Shown: positions 30,913-41,442 of the stretch, piece after piece
How the letters are laid out: each line of letters opens with the position of its first letter
How positions within the stretch are numbered: position 1 is the stretch's first letter
NCBI GenBank assembly: GCA_009746045.1
Contig: RPFO01001919.1
Coordinates: 99,764-163,763, forward strand
Source: Mesostigma viride
Taxonomy: Eukaryota; Streptophyta; Mesostigmatophyceae; Mesostigmatales; Mesostigmataceae
DNA: 64,000 nucleotides
Direction of reading: 5' to 3'
Made by a program: the position numbers and the translations under genes
Notes under the pieces: model-generated
Seen by the model: only the letters and a program-made list of their open reading frames with translations
Told to the model about the DNA's origin: nothing
Databases searched by the model: none

Positions 30913-31797
30913 TTAATTTTTTATCACGAGGAAATGGTCGAAATTTTTCCTGTACCGTTTAGCGTCGTCGGGTTCGTCGTTATCGACGGCAAGGAAATCA
31001 TGGGGCGAGTCTTTCGTCGCGAATTCCCACAGCGCGAGGAAATCCTCTGGGCTCGTATGGCCCGAGGACTCTTCAGCGATCTGTCGCGAGGCTCGCCGAT
31101 CCTTCGTACGAAACAGGACGAGGAAAGAGACGTTCGCGCGAACTGACCGGGGCACGCCGGCCGATGTGAAGCTCTGATTAACAAAGACCATACTAGTTAA
31201 TAGATGGCGATGTTTGAATGCAAACGACGAAACGGGCCCCTTAGAATCCGATCGATACAATTTTGACCCAGCCATGTCATCTATCAAAATGACGGACGAG
31301 GGAGGACCGTACCGGAATCGCGTCTCTGGTTCTTTGAATTGGAGTCTGTCAAGGGTCAGGTACATGTTGAGGTCCATGTCGTCCTCCGTCTTCTCGCCAT
31401 CTAGGTAGTATTTCTTGAACTTTTCCCATACAGCCATATCGCGCTGGTACTCTTCGTACTCCGACAGGTCTTTCTTGATATCCGCCACCATCATATTGAA
31501 GTCGTTGTCTGTGTACGTTTCCATGGACATGGCGGGTGTCGGCAGTAATTTGTACTTCGGCTCTGTCGTCGCGGATCCAGAGATGAGGTACAGCTTGTCA
31601 AATGAATGGGCATCAAAATAAGCCTTCAGCATGTTAATAGCTGAGGTGGTCTTCCCAGTCCCTCGCATTCCGACGAAACTAGCAATAAAATGAAGCCTCG
31701 GTGCATTGGCTGGGACTTGGCGAGCTTTCGCGTACTTGACTTTAAGGTCTCTATTCGCTAGAGGAGTCTCGATATGAATGCTTTCAATAACCGTCAT
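30913..31797 (-). CDS. FtsK/A32-like genome-packaging ATPase
   Basis: 294 residues. Walker A is FVGMRGTGKTTSAINML (about 41-57) and Walker B is SSVILIDDMAGS (about 168-179). The glutamine-containing motif MVFVNQSFTSAGVP (about 208-221) follows, as in sensor regions of this group. Size and motif spacing match the packaging ATPases of polinton-like viruses, virophages and nucleocytoplasmic large DNA viruses. These pump the genome into preformed capsids. The frame is intact. It is followed by the AT-hook gene and preceded by the coiled-coil gene in the same direction. Confidence 0.85.
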   Translation of the reverse strand: MTVIESIHIETPLANRDLKVKYAKARQVPANAPRLHFIASFVGMRGTGKTTSAINMLKAYFDAHSFDKLYLISGSATTEPKYKLLPTPAMSMETYTDNDFNMMVADIKKDLSEYEEYQRDMAVWEKFKKYYLDGEKTEDDMDLNMYLTLDRLQFKEPETRFRYGPPSSVILIDDMAGSKLYRSDSKGPVSSFAFKHRHLLTSMVFVNQSFTSAGVPRSVRANVSFLVLFRTKDRRASRQIAEESSGHTSPEDFLALWEFATKDSPHDFLAVDNDEPDDAKRYRKNFDHFLVIKN

Positions 31798-31817
31798 TTA
31801 TTACAATAGGATAGATT

Positions 31818-32189
31818 TTAATCGTCATTTAAGCTAGCGAGCAGTTGCGCGCGGATGGCCAGCATCTTCTGCTCATACGGCGTAGTTGTCCGCACGTCCG
31901 GTAGTGGATTCGCGGCCCGTTGACGCTCCTCTTCCTCGACCTCGGCTTTCGGCTTTCTCCCGCGACGTGGGCGAGGCGTTTCCGATGGGGTTGCCGCGAC
32001 TTCCTCGGCGGCGAGGAGGCGTTCAATCCGGTATTTGTTCTTCTTCTCCTCGAGTTCGAGCTCAACCAAACGCTGTCGTTGAATCTCGAGTTCTTTTTCG
32101 AGCACCTTTCTCTTGGTAATCTCCGCTTCTCGCTCCTCCTGTCGCTTCTTCGCTCGCTCTTCGTTTCGTTTCTGCATGTACGGCCGCAT
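31818..32189 (-). CDS. Charged coiled-coil protein, 5' end uncertain
   Basis: 123 residues from the first ATG. Residues 1-60 are Glu/Lys/Arg-rich and strongly helical (QEEREAEITKRKVLEKELEI), a probable coiled coil. A basic PRRGRKPKAEVEEEE stretch follows, with an AT-hook-like RGRKP. Upstream the same frame stays open and protein-like (PKGPRGKRLTEEQRAALREK) to 32274. There it runs into repeat A and meets a stop, so the true N-terminus may have been lost by the rearrangement. Function unknown. Confidence 0.55.
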   Translation of the reverse strand: MRPYMQKRNEERAKKRQEEREAEITKRKVLEKELEIQRQRLVELELEEKKNKYRIERLLAAEEVAATPSETPRPRRGRKPKAEVEEEERQRAANPLPDVRTTTPYEQKMLAIRAQLLASLNDD

Positions 32190-32273
32190 CTTCTCGCGGA
32201 GTGCCGCACGCTGCTCTTCCGTCAGCCGCTTGCCTCTCGGGCCCTTCGGCGGATGTGGCGGGATAAAAACTGT

Positions 32274-32693
32274 ATCGGGGTTCTTTGAACGGAGTTTCTT
32301 CTATACGTGAATGCGGGAACAAGAGGCCGCTGGATGAGCGGCTTATAGGTCGCAGTGTTTACTCGTAGCGGTTTGGCTAGAGCTTTTGTGATTAGTAGAT
32401 GCAATATAGTGCATGGTTGAAAAATGAATTAAATAAAATGTGCGTTCCGCGCTTGGGTTGATTATACCCGGGCGGAACGGGGCGTGAGGTGCAGTGCCCC
32501 TGAAAAGAACAACCTACGCATTATTTAATACTAGCCGTGCAGATTCGGGATATTCTACCCCCGGTCTGTACGGTTAGCGTCTTACTAGCATCCACTAAAC
32601 ATAAGGGTTTAATGACGTCAGTTAGCTAGGGATAAGGGAGGTTTTGCGACTAAAAGCCGCTCTGGCTGGTTTTGTCGGCCTCTTTCTTTGCTC
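32274..32693 (+). repeat. Direct repeat A, first copy
   Basis: 420 bp repeated without visible change at 36880-37299. It contains two stem-loops: GTTCCGC...GCGGAAC (within about 32444-32482) and CCGTGCAGA...TCTGTACGG. It sits in the divergent centre of the element, between leftward and rightward genes, where an origin or promoter region would be expected. Confidence 0.9.
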
Positions 32694-33059
32694 GTTGTCG
32701 TTGCGGCGGCAGCCGCAGCTATGGGTGCACTAGGAACTCGGGGGTGATATAAGTGGTAAAAAGTGGTAAAATCTATATCACCCGGTGGTAAAAAGTGGTA
32801 AAAAGTGATAAAAAGTGATAAAAAGTGATAAAAAGTGGTAAAAAAGGGGTAAAACTGGTGGTAAAAGGTGGTAAAACAGGGGGTGGTAAAAGCCTTTACC
32901 ACCTCCATTTTACCACCTGACCGCCATCGTGGTAAAAAATTACCACCAGGTGGTAAAAACGAGGGTGAAAACAGGTGGTAAAAAATTACCACCATGGAGG
33001 TGAAAAAATCGGTGGTAAAAATGGTAAAAAATATGGAGGGAAAAAACGCAGATAGATCT

Positions 33060-33175
33060 CACTAGGAACTCGGCTTTGAGAATGGGTGAGAAAACACGTT
33101 TCTCACCTGGGTGAGATGACCCAAAAAAGGTGAGAAAAGGAGAAAACGTGAGAAAAATCTCAAAAAACAAGAAGT
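33060..33175 (+). repeat. Second CACTA-type end with GTGAGAAAA repeats
   Basis: CACTAGGAACTCGG recurs inside the larger element. Here it is followed by repeats of GTGAGAAAA/GTGAGAAAAC rather than GTGATAAAAA. It is probably one end of a related element family; no partner end was found. Confidence 0.5.
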
Positions 33176-33929
33176 GAATCAACAGCACTGGTCAAATCAG
33201 GGCAATCAAAATCGCTTCATTAAAATGTTTAAATAATAAATGTTTATAGCCGTCAAGAACCTATCGATTCATACTACCCATTCAGAGGCTGTTCTGAAAT
33301 TGTAACCATTGATCATTTTTAATGAATCATCTATACAACACTGTTATGGCTTTATGACACATCTGTCATTGCCTTTCATCTTATACGATAGCAGCTAGTG
33401 GTTAACGAAGCTGGTCGCTTGCTAGGGCATCATGCTGACCGCTCCCATTTCATTCCCGTGGCGCCTGCAAGAATCCAAGCAAGCCGCGACACAAGATGCA
33501 AGAGAACAAAAAGATATCAGATCCTTGACATAGACATCACCATTCTACAAGGAAGAGCTCGCCAGCACCTAACGGTCCATGCAGCCAATGTGTAGAATAC
33601 GATTTAAGACCCAACACTCACTCTTATGGCAAAGCAGCCCATACACATGAATCACACCATGCGCCAGATGTCACACGAGCAAGCCACAACGTTGTCGTCG
33701 GATCAGAAAGCAACAAACGTGAAAACGCTAGCGGCCCAAATCTGAGATTCCGCGGAACACAGAAAATAAGAAAGCTCAGAAGCTACCAGCAAGGGATCGA
33801 ACATAGGACCTTTGGCATGATTTCGCGGCTGTGTGAGTCTCCTGATCCGAAGGCATCTCACTTAAGTAACGTTTCGAAACAGCCAAACTGCGAAAACCCT
33901 CTTACCGGAGAGTTTTGCCAATATCAAGG

Positions 33930-34126
33930 AGACAACCAGCGCAGGTCAGAAATCGGGAGAATCCGGACCATGGTAGCTCGAGCCTGCCGTTATCTTGTCC
34001 GCGCTGTCGAGCCGTGCAGGATTATGAATATGAATGGAGATGGAAATGTGTAGCCTTACATGCGAAATAATGGCCGGCTGACGTGAAGAGCGACTAGATG
34101 ACCTAGACGGTGGGGCCGGACACAGC
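33930..34126 (-). repeat. Dispersed repeat D, reverse copy
   Basis: Reverse-complement match to most of 11351-11608 with scattered differences. Confidence 0.6.
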
Positions 34127-34844
34127 TTGCTTGTTTGTGTTTCATCGTGGGCAACGAGTCCAACGACTACTTTCTCTGGGTTGCAAACTGCGGCAAATTG
34201 AACGCAAACCTCATCATGAAATCTTGACCGTCGAAATGTAATGATCCGACGACTTATGCAGTATGCCGCGTAATTTTTTGCGGGAGAGCCGTTGGGCCGG
34301 TTCCCGACGCGGGCGACCAGTGGTTTGCATTAAGTTAACTTACCTGAAGTTTTCCAACAGAAGTTACCCAAGCCGCACGATGGCACTCATCGACGGCCTC
34401 AGTCTGCTGACGCGTCGGCCTGATTTTGGCGGCACCCAATTTGACCCCAACGGTACCTACCGACAAAGGGCACACATTACCTTTCACGCGCACCACGACC
34501 CCTTCGAGCTCTGCTATGGCGGTGGTGCCGTGGGGCCCGCATCAGACTGCGGGCCCTTATCTTCTATGGCGGTGCTGCCGTTGGGCCCGAATCAGACTGC
34601 AGGCCCTTTATGCAGGCGGGCCCTTAATGCATGTCACTTATTTATTCTTCTGCATACAAATATGAAGCCAAGAAGTCGTGTCCTCCGGATTTTTGCATTT
34701 GCACCGTGTGCAGTTCTTGGACGTTTGGAAACATGCATGGCATATGGCTAATGTAATGACTGACTAGCTAGACCGTTTCAGTGGTTTTTCATTTGCGGGT
34801 ATTTCCTCGTAAATGGTGGGAAAGCGATCGCAGCAATGGTTCTC

Positions 34845-34985
34845 ACCACTAGACACTCCCGGCCAGTGAAGCCCGATTAACGTCCTCATCAAGCAACCTG
34901 TTTCCGGCCCCACTGTATAGGTCATCTTACATTCGCTCTTTGCGTAAGCCAGCCATAATTTCAATGAACAAGGCTACACATTTGC
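34845..34985 (+). repeat. Dispersed repeat D, 5' part only
   Basis: Begins CACTAGACACTCCCGGCCAG as in the complete copy at 11351 and stays similar up to the AATTTCAATG region. The 3' half is missing. Confidence 0.6.
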
Positions 34986-35044
34986 ATACTCTTTTCTTGG
35001 TTATCGGTGTGCCTTTGTTTGAATGCAGGGGGGATCGCTGTGCC

Positions 35045-35390
35045 GACACAACGCGTTCAACGTGCTGGGCATCAAATGAGGGATCTGGGCGACCACCAGT
35101 GCCCATTAGTGTCACCACTGCCTTCCGGACCTGAGGGCAAGGCTGCAGCCGGAGCTGCAGACGTATTTTCAGGGCTTAGCGCAGCCGCCAGGCTGCCTGT
35201 GTCGAGGAGCGTTTGCTCATCACATATTGCGCAATAGCTTCGGAAAGTTATATCAGCGTGTGCGTCTTAGAAAGACGAAGCGATTGTGATATTCGCAGCC
35301 GAATTCGGTGCCCAAACGAGAAAGTTATGATCTCCGCTGTCAGCCATGGCTACCTCGTGGCTCGCGGCTTTGATGGTACATTGGCTATAT
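35045..35390 (-). mobile_element. 5' fragment of the ORF1-only retroelement
   Basis: Contains the leader of the ORF1-only family and about the first 50 codons of ORF1 in reverse orientation, with small deletions. It lacks the 3' part. That is unusual, because target-primed copies are normally truncated at the 5' end, so a later deletion is likely. Confidence 0.6.
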
Positions 35391-35949
35391 TGTATGATAA
35401 CCCTATAATCCACCTTAGTGGTGCTGAGTTTTTTTTTCACATTAATGACTTAATGAAATAAAGCTCATGATTTTTCTCGTGGTATACTGTTGGGGCAGGC
35501 GCAGGCGCAAGAAGTCTCCTACGGTTGACAAACACCATATGTAGCAGGTTCACCTGACAACCATGCCAATATTTTGATGATTGAATGAATAAAGATGCTT
35601 TTCTTGTCGTTTTGCGCCTGACATTTTTGTCGGTTTAGCACTTGTGTTTTTACCACTTGTGTGCATGCTCATGTGGTATTTTTTTTACCACTTTTTATCA
35701 CTTCTTTGGTTTTACCACTTTTTATCACTTTTTACCACTTGCACAAGCCTTTTACCACCACTTTACCACTTTTTACCACTTTTTGGTAAAATATACCACT
35801 TTTTTACCACTTTTTATCACTTTATATCACTTTTTATCACTTTTTATCACTTTTTACCACCCTTAGACCTCTTTTACCACCTCGAGGTGGTAAAAAGGTG
35901 GTAAAAAGTGATAAAAAGTGGTAAATTTACCACCCCCGAGTTCCTAGTG

Positions 35950-36752
35950 TGCTGCGGAGCAAAATCCCAAAAGCACTGGTTGCACTGGCCACTTGGCCAG
36001 TGGTGAGACTTCCAGTTGTTAACCGGCCAGGCGTAGTTCCTCGCCCGGTTAACTAAAAGAAAAGAAAAAGATTACCTCCGGTCCGCACCTTTTCCCCAGC
36101 TTGGGGTCTTTGGTGGGCCGGATGCCGTGACAGGTGCTCAACTGTCGCTTGGTCGGCCCAGTGCGCGAGCTGGTGCTCCGTACCTGGGGATGCTTGCACC
36201 CCGGGTTGGAGCCGGATGGCTGGCACTGGCGACCCGTGTCTCGGTCCGCGGCCTGCGGCTTTTTCTTCGGAAATTGCTGCTGGCCAGCAAACTTTGCAAT
36301 TGCCTTCCGCCGAGGGGGGGGTGGTTGGGGCTGGGGACGGCGATGGGAAAAGCGTCTAAGCTAGAAATTTTTTCCCCACGCATAGAAACCTCGGGGGGAA
36401 TGCGGTCTTGGCTGAACGGACTCTCGTTCAGCCAGGTGCCTGGGGCTGTGGCCTCGGGCATCCGGGCTGGCGGGGCCTGGGCTAGGTCCACGTTTTTTCT
36501 CGAAGCACCCCGGGTCTATGGGGAGACGGCCATAGCGGTACCGACTCGGGGCCCCGAGAGGGGTCATGATAGGCTGGCCGTGCGCAATCGCAGTGCAAAT
36601 GCGCTGGGCCTTTTTGGGCCTGGCCATGCATCCACAGCCGCCGGGCACACGCCTCCCGATGTGGGGGGCTCCCGTTTTGCGGCAGGGCGGTCACTTGTGA
36701 CAACGAGCAAGGTGGAGTGCGGCTTCAAGGGAAAGCCAGGGCGGGGGTGATT
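35950..36752. other. Central segment X of the polinton-like virus, function unknown
   Basis: About 800 GC-rich bases between the CACTA-like element and repeat B. Open frames exist on both strands but none is recognisable. A minus-strand frame reading RKAIAKFAGQQQFPKKKPQ is protein-like. No function is proposed. Confidence 0.35.
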
Positions 36753-36881
36753 GGGCAACGTACTTCATGAAGGGCCTTGAACGGCGTGCCTCCGGGCATG
36801 TCAATTAGTGTCACATGTATGCTTCCACTTATTGTTTTAATGAAGATGCTGGTTTTTGTGGGAGCTACGTGGGACATGAAT
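36753..36881 (-). repeat. Direct repeat B, first copy (ubiquitin-like frame)
   Basis: 129 bp repeated at 37333-37461. The minus strand encodes MSHVAPTKTSIFIKTISG and then SIHVTLIDMPGG, reminiscent of the start of ubiquitin (IFVKTLTGKTITLEV). The frame ends soon afterwards at a possible splice donor GAA|GTACGT. It is joined directly to repeat A at 36880. Confidence 0.6.
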
Positions 36882-37299
36882 CGGGGTTCTTTGAACGGAG
36901 TTTCTTCTATACGTGAATGCGGGAACAAGAGGCCGCTGGATGAGCGGCTTATAGGTCGCAGTGTTTACTCGTAGCGGTTTGGCTAGAGCTTTTGTGATTA
37001 GTAGATGCAATATAGTGCATGGTTGAAAAATGAATTAAATAAAATGTGCGTTCCGCGCTTGGGTTGATTATACCCGGGCGGAACGGGGCGTGAGGTGCAG
37101 TGCCCCTGAAAAGAACAACCTACGCATTATTTAATACTAGCCGTGCAGATTCGGGATATTCTACCCCCGGTCTGTACGGTTAGCGTCTTACTAGCATCCA
37201 CTAAACATAAGGGTTTAATGACGTCAGTTAGCTAGGGATAAGGGAGGTTTTGCGACTAAAAGCCGCTCTGGCTGGTTTTGTCGGCCTCTTTCTTTGCTC
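36880..37299 (+). repeat. Direct repeat A, second copy
   Basis: Collinear with 32274-32693 at a constant offset of 4,606 bp. It is followed by a 33-bp CCCACCCACCC-rich linker and the second repeat B. Confidence 0.9.
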
Positions 37300-37332
37300 C
37301 CCACCCACCCACCCTTGTCTTGGTTGCCTCTA

Positions 37333-37461
37333 GGGCAACGTACTTCATGAAGGGCCTTGAACGGCGTGCCTCCGGGCATGTCAATTAGTGTCACATGTAT
37401 GCTTCCACTTATTGTTTTAATGAAGATGCTGGTTTTTGTGGGAGCTACGTGGGACATGAAT
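37333..37461 (-). repeat. Direct repeat B, second copy
   Basis: Collinear with 36753-36881 at an offset of 580 bp. It is followed by the upstream region of the large virion gene. The minus-strand frame here extends through the linker (HEVRCPRGNQDKGGWVGSKE). Confidence 0.85.
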
Positions 37462-37588
37462 TGGGAGTTTCCCGCTGTGGCGCGGTATCTTCCTCGACGT
37501 CGACGGAGGTCTTGGGCGAATCCGGAGCTTCTGGAACCTGGTCCATGGGGGCTATACATTATATGTGAGATAATGTTTATATGACAGC

Positions 37589-40500
37589 ATGGTCGTTGTG
37601 AGTTCGAACGCGTCCGGCTTTAACATCGCGACAGGATTGGTGGAAGACGGGGTAGATGAACGAATCGCGGACGTCGAGAGCGACATACAAGCTCTCCAAC
37701 TCGCGGTTCACCCATTCGACCGACACGAAACGCTAAACGGGGTACGATACATGTACCCTGGGGCGCCGACAAGACTCCGACTCGGCGACAATCATTCCGA
37801 CTGGTCGGTGACCAACAATGGCGAGTCGAGTGGCATGCTTGAGGTCGACGGCGGAATAGTCGCTGACTGGATCCGGATTTCGTCCTTATGGCTGCTGGAC
37901 CAGTACGCGAACATGTCCGAGATTGTCGCGGATCGCATTCTGACGCGCGACCAGATTGATTGGCTGTTCGACCGACACGACGTCGGATATACGACATTGC
38001 CTGATCCGACTGCGATGTTCGTGTTAGAATATGAAGACGGCACACTTTCCGCGCCAGGAACCACGTTCACGGTATCGAACAACCAGGACATCCGGATTCG
38101 GCTCCCCTACACTGTCACTGGGGGCACAAGCAGCGGGAAGTGTGTGTACAAGGTCCAGGTGCTCGGCGCGCTCGACCCCATCGATACTAGCCAGACGGTA
38201 GACGGTCCTTACATCGACGACACTCATTTTGGAAGCACTGGGTACGCCTATTTCGGCAAACTTATGAGCTACTCACAAATCGGGTTCGCTACTACGAGAG
38301 ACCTGAACAGGATACAGCGGATGCCCTACAGCATTCACTATCACGCGCACGTACGCCCCGCTGACGGCCTGGGACGTCGGGCGGATCGACCAACCGATCG
38401 CAAGTTACTGGAGAACGACCGCGCCTTACCAGACATGGGTCGTCGTTGGCGATGGTGGCGTGCCTCCTCTCACGCTAGGAATCAAGAACACAACGCCGTG
38501 GGCTTATCAACGGAAGCTGCCTATCTCGTGGAAAGTCAACGATGTCGCGATAACCGACGCCGCGGGTAGTTTCCGGCTCGACGTGGACGGGGGACTGCGC
38601 GGAGAGGACGCGGTCACGTGCGCATTGACTCCGGCGGATCACGGGAAGCTCGTGTCGGCCGATGTGACTATCTATAACGACGCGACGATGACTACGTCTA
38701 CCACCCAGCGAAAATTTGCTGTTGTGGGCATGGTGAAGACAGACCCGCTCGTACCGGCGATACGGACACCGAGCCATTACTTCACGACGACTAGGCCGGT
38801 GAGGATTGGCGTGCAGATGTACGCAGACCATTCCACGGGATGGGGCGACGGCACGCAGACGCCCGCAAATTACGCGATCGTCGCGGACGGTGCCATGGTT
38901 GGATCTGTCACTGGAGCGAGTCTTTTTGACTATCTTCTGCCGCATTCGTCGCAGAAGACGGTCCAAATCACGCCTCGCTTCTCGTGTCCGCGAGATGTCC
39001 CGAACCTGACCGGAGAGACCGTGACAGTGAGCGGACCGCCCACGACGTTCCATAATCTCATAAACTTCTCGCGAGATCCCGCGACGACACTGCAGCCTAC
39101 ACACGACAAATACGAGCTCATACCTACACCCGCGAGTTTTTACGCACTGTCCTCGAACGACGTCACGCCTCCCGAGAAATGCGTCGTGTTTACTGACCAG
39201 GAAATTGATGGTCCGTTCCTGATATGTTTCGAGCTCGTCGTACCGTCTGGTAGCGCATTCGTCTCGCTCTCGGACCATAATGACATCACTGGCAAGTACC
39301 ATCCCGCATTTACGGATGGGCACGAGTGCTGGCGGAACCAAGGAGCAGCCGACAACTGGTGGTCGGTGTGTGGGATCAATATAGACAAGGCAAACGGAGC
39401 AATCGATCTGTATCAAAATCGGAAAGCGGCCACACAATACACGTTAAACGCGACGTGGTCAAGCAGTACGCGTTTCTGGGTCGCGTTCCGGCGACGGTCT
39501 GACGGGGTCATAGAGCGATACATCTCATATTTTCCTCCCAGTAGTCTGAGCCATATGACTAAGCTGACGAATTCCGCAGCGGGAATTTTTACAGCCTCTC
39601 CGACTGGGATGGTAGCCCCGTACGCACCTGGTCAAGTGAGGCTTGTTTTTCATCTGGATAGTGCCAACCAGACGATTTACAACGCGTGCGAGTTGATTGA
39701 TGATACGACAGACACCGAATTCGTTTCCCTGACTACCACGAACCCGACCGGTCTCTACCTTTCGTCTGGCGACACGATAACTCTCACTCACAGGGGAACG
39801 TCGCCGCGTGAATGTAGCATATTAGGCAATTACATGACGTCGTCGCTTGTCCCGGGCGAAACGAATCTCTACCGCGTGCAACTCGCGGCGTCAAAAGACA
39901 ACGTCATCCACGCTGTTTGTGAATTCCCATCATATAACCACGCGACACCGCTCACCAGTTATTCGGTGAAAGTGTATGGTGTGCTTCCGGATCGCCCCAT
40001 GATAAACCGGTTCGAGGTCCGTCTACTATACGATGACGCCTTACTATACCGTATCAACGAGCGACCCATCCAGCTGTCTAAGGGTCCGGACTGGGAGAGT
40101 GGGGTCTCGACGATCGGTCACGGGTTCGTGGGCGATATTCCGTATGTCCAATTTTCCGTGTTGGTCTCAACTCCGTTCCGCTACGAATTCGGCCATCTGT
40201 TCACAGCGACGTTTGAAGTTCGGTCTTTGTCGCTTGTCGGCGGTCCTGACGGGATTTTCATGGATCTGTCGATGGCTCGTTTCTTCGGAGAAGGGCCGAC
40301 AGAAATCGGTCTGATAACAGCGCTAGACGAGTGCGCGTATACGGATGCACAAGAGGCGAGACGAGTTTCGTTTTCCATCCGCGGACTGCGGACCATCGCG
40401 TACGATTACATGCAGCCAGAGCTCTGGGAACTGGGTCCTCAGGGCGTCATGAGTTTCCGCGACGACAATGGGAATCTCGTCCCTCCCGCGACGACGCTAG

Positions 40501-40827
40501 ACAAGTCTTACTGGCAGCCGCGTGCAGTTCACGCACGGAGCGCCGCCCTTGCTGGAGATCGGGCATCCGTACAGATTTCTCGCGAGCGCTCTCGACTTCG
40601 TGTACCAGCCCGGGAGTTCTGGCAGACTCATCGTCGGCCCATCGTGGCGTGTCGCTCCTGGATACGATGAGATCGACGGAGTCTACGAAATACTACTGCG
40701 CGTCAACAAGACGCTCGGGTCCGGCAGCGCAGTCGCGTACATCAAGCCGCAAGTCGAGCACTGTCGCTCGAGATCAGGGGTGGCGGCTAGCGGCGAGATC
40801 TTTGCGGCTGTGACTTGGCTAGTTTAA
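37589..40827 (+). pseudogene. Large putative virion protein gene with two frameshifts
   Basis: Three overlapping frames join into one protein of about 1,080 residues: 37589 to about 38350 (starting MVVVSSNASGFNIATGLVED), about 38350 to 40515, and 40515-40827 (ending GEIFAAVTWLV). Just before 38460 the second frame already reads protein-like (DVGRIDQPIASYWRTTAPYQ), which places the first shift near 38350. The second shift lies near 40515-40522. The sequence is rich in beta-strand-like, Thr/Ser/Asp-containing segments and has a short coiled-coil-like N-terminus (ADVESDIQALQLAV). It leads the rightward structural gene cluster, so a virion role is likely. No family is recognised. Either the gene is decayed or it uses recoding. 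Confidence 0.6.
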
Positions 40828-40855
40828 AATCTATGCGATGTGTCAAGGACACACC

Positions 40856-41416
40856 ATGCCACGAAAGACATCAAAACGAACAGCCAAGAAACCGTCAAAA
40901 GCCCCGCGCAAGGCCCGCGCGCCTCCGAAGAAGGCCGCGACGACCGCGCTGACGAACTCGATCATCATCCATTCGCCTCACGTGACCCGTCCCGCGAAGA
41001 AGGGGAAAGTTGCCGCGGTCCGTGGGTTCAAGGACGCAATGTTGCTGGCGGCTCTCGCTGCAAATTCTCGCCCTGTCGTGTACCCACCTCTGTCAGCCTA
41101 CGACCAACCGGCCTCCGTTCCGGCTCCAGAACCGGCTGCTGCTCTCGGCGCAGGGTCGGACGAACCTCTCCGCGTAGAGATCGTGGGATCCGCGCCTCCA
41201 CCAGCTGCTAGAGAGCCCGTGGCGAGGACGCCGCCTCGTCCCAGAGTACGAGTCGCCAATGTGACCGATAGAGTCAACTGCACGGTCCCTGGCTGCAAGA
41301 GTACGTTTGTCGATGACCGGCGGTTGAATACTCACCTACGAGATAAACACCATGTCACGGAAGGTGTTCCTGTTGGCGATAAAGGGGCCGGTCCGAGCTC
41401 GCGGATAAATTTCTAA
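40856..41416 (+). CDS. Basic protein with C-terminal C2H2 zinc finger
   Basis: The start at 40856 (ACACCATGCC) is preferred over the in-frame ATG at 40838. The first 35 residues are a Lys/Arg/Ala/Pro-rich stretch (KTSKRTAKKPSKAPRKARAP) like core or histone-tail DNA-condensing proteins. The middle is Pro/Ala-rich. The C-terminus has CTVPGCKSTFVDDRRLNTHL then RDKHH, a C-x4-C-x12-H-x4-H classical zinc finger. It is encoded among virion genes. A role in packaging or condensing the viral genome is plausible but inferred. Confidence 0.65.
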   Translation: MPRKTSKRTAKKPSKAPRKARAPPKKAATTALTNSIIIHSPHVTRPAKKGKVAAVRGFKDAMLLAALAANSRPVVYPPLSAYDQPASVPAPEPAAALGAGSDEPLRVEIVGSAPPPAAREPVARTPPRPRVRVANVTDRVNCTVPGCKSTFVDDRRLNTHLRDKHHVTEGVPVGDKGAGPSSRINF

Positions 41417-41442
41417 GCAGATCATAAACGTTTTCAGTGCGA

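Larger units (their letters stand above)
32728..35949. mobile_element. CACTA-like element inserted in the polinton-like virus
   Basis: 3,222 bp starting CACTAGGAACTCGGGGGT and ending with its inverse ACCCCCGAGTTCCTAGTG. Both ends carry several hundred bases of subterminal 10-bp repeats, GTGATAAAAA/GTGGTAAAAA (32750-33010 forward, 35650-35930 inverted). The flanking dinucleotide TG on both sides fits a 2-bp duplication. Subterminal arrays plus CACTA ends are the hallmark of CACTA/EnSpm elements. No transposase is seen, and the interior contains repeat D copies and a retroelement fragment. Confidence 0.7.

Noticed and set aside
32740..33180. CRISPR-like array
   Set aside because: The repeats are contiguous 9-10-bp units with no spacers, and an inverted array lies at the other end, as in CACTA subterminal repeats.
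36127..36750. 207-residue plus-strand frame in segment X
   Set aside because: Gly/Ala/Arg-rich, no domain, and the opposite strand is equally open; kept only as an unknown region.
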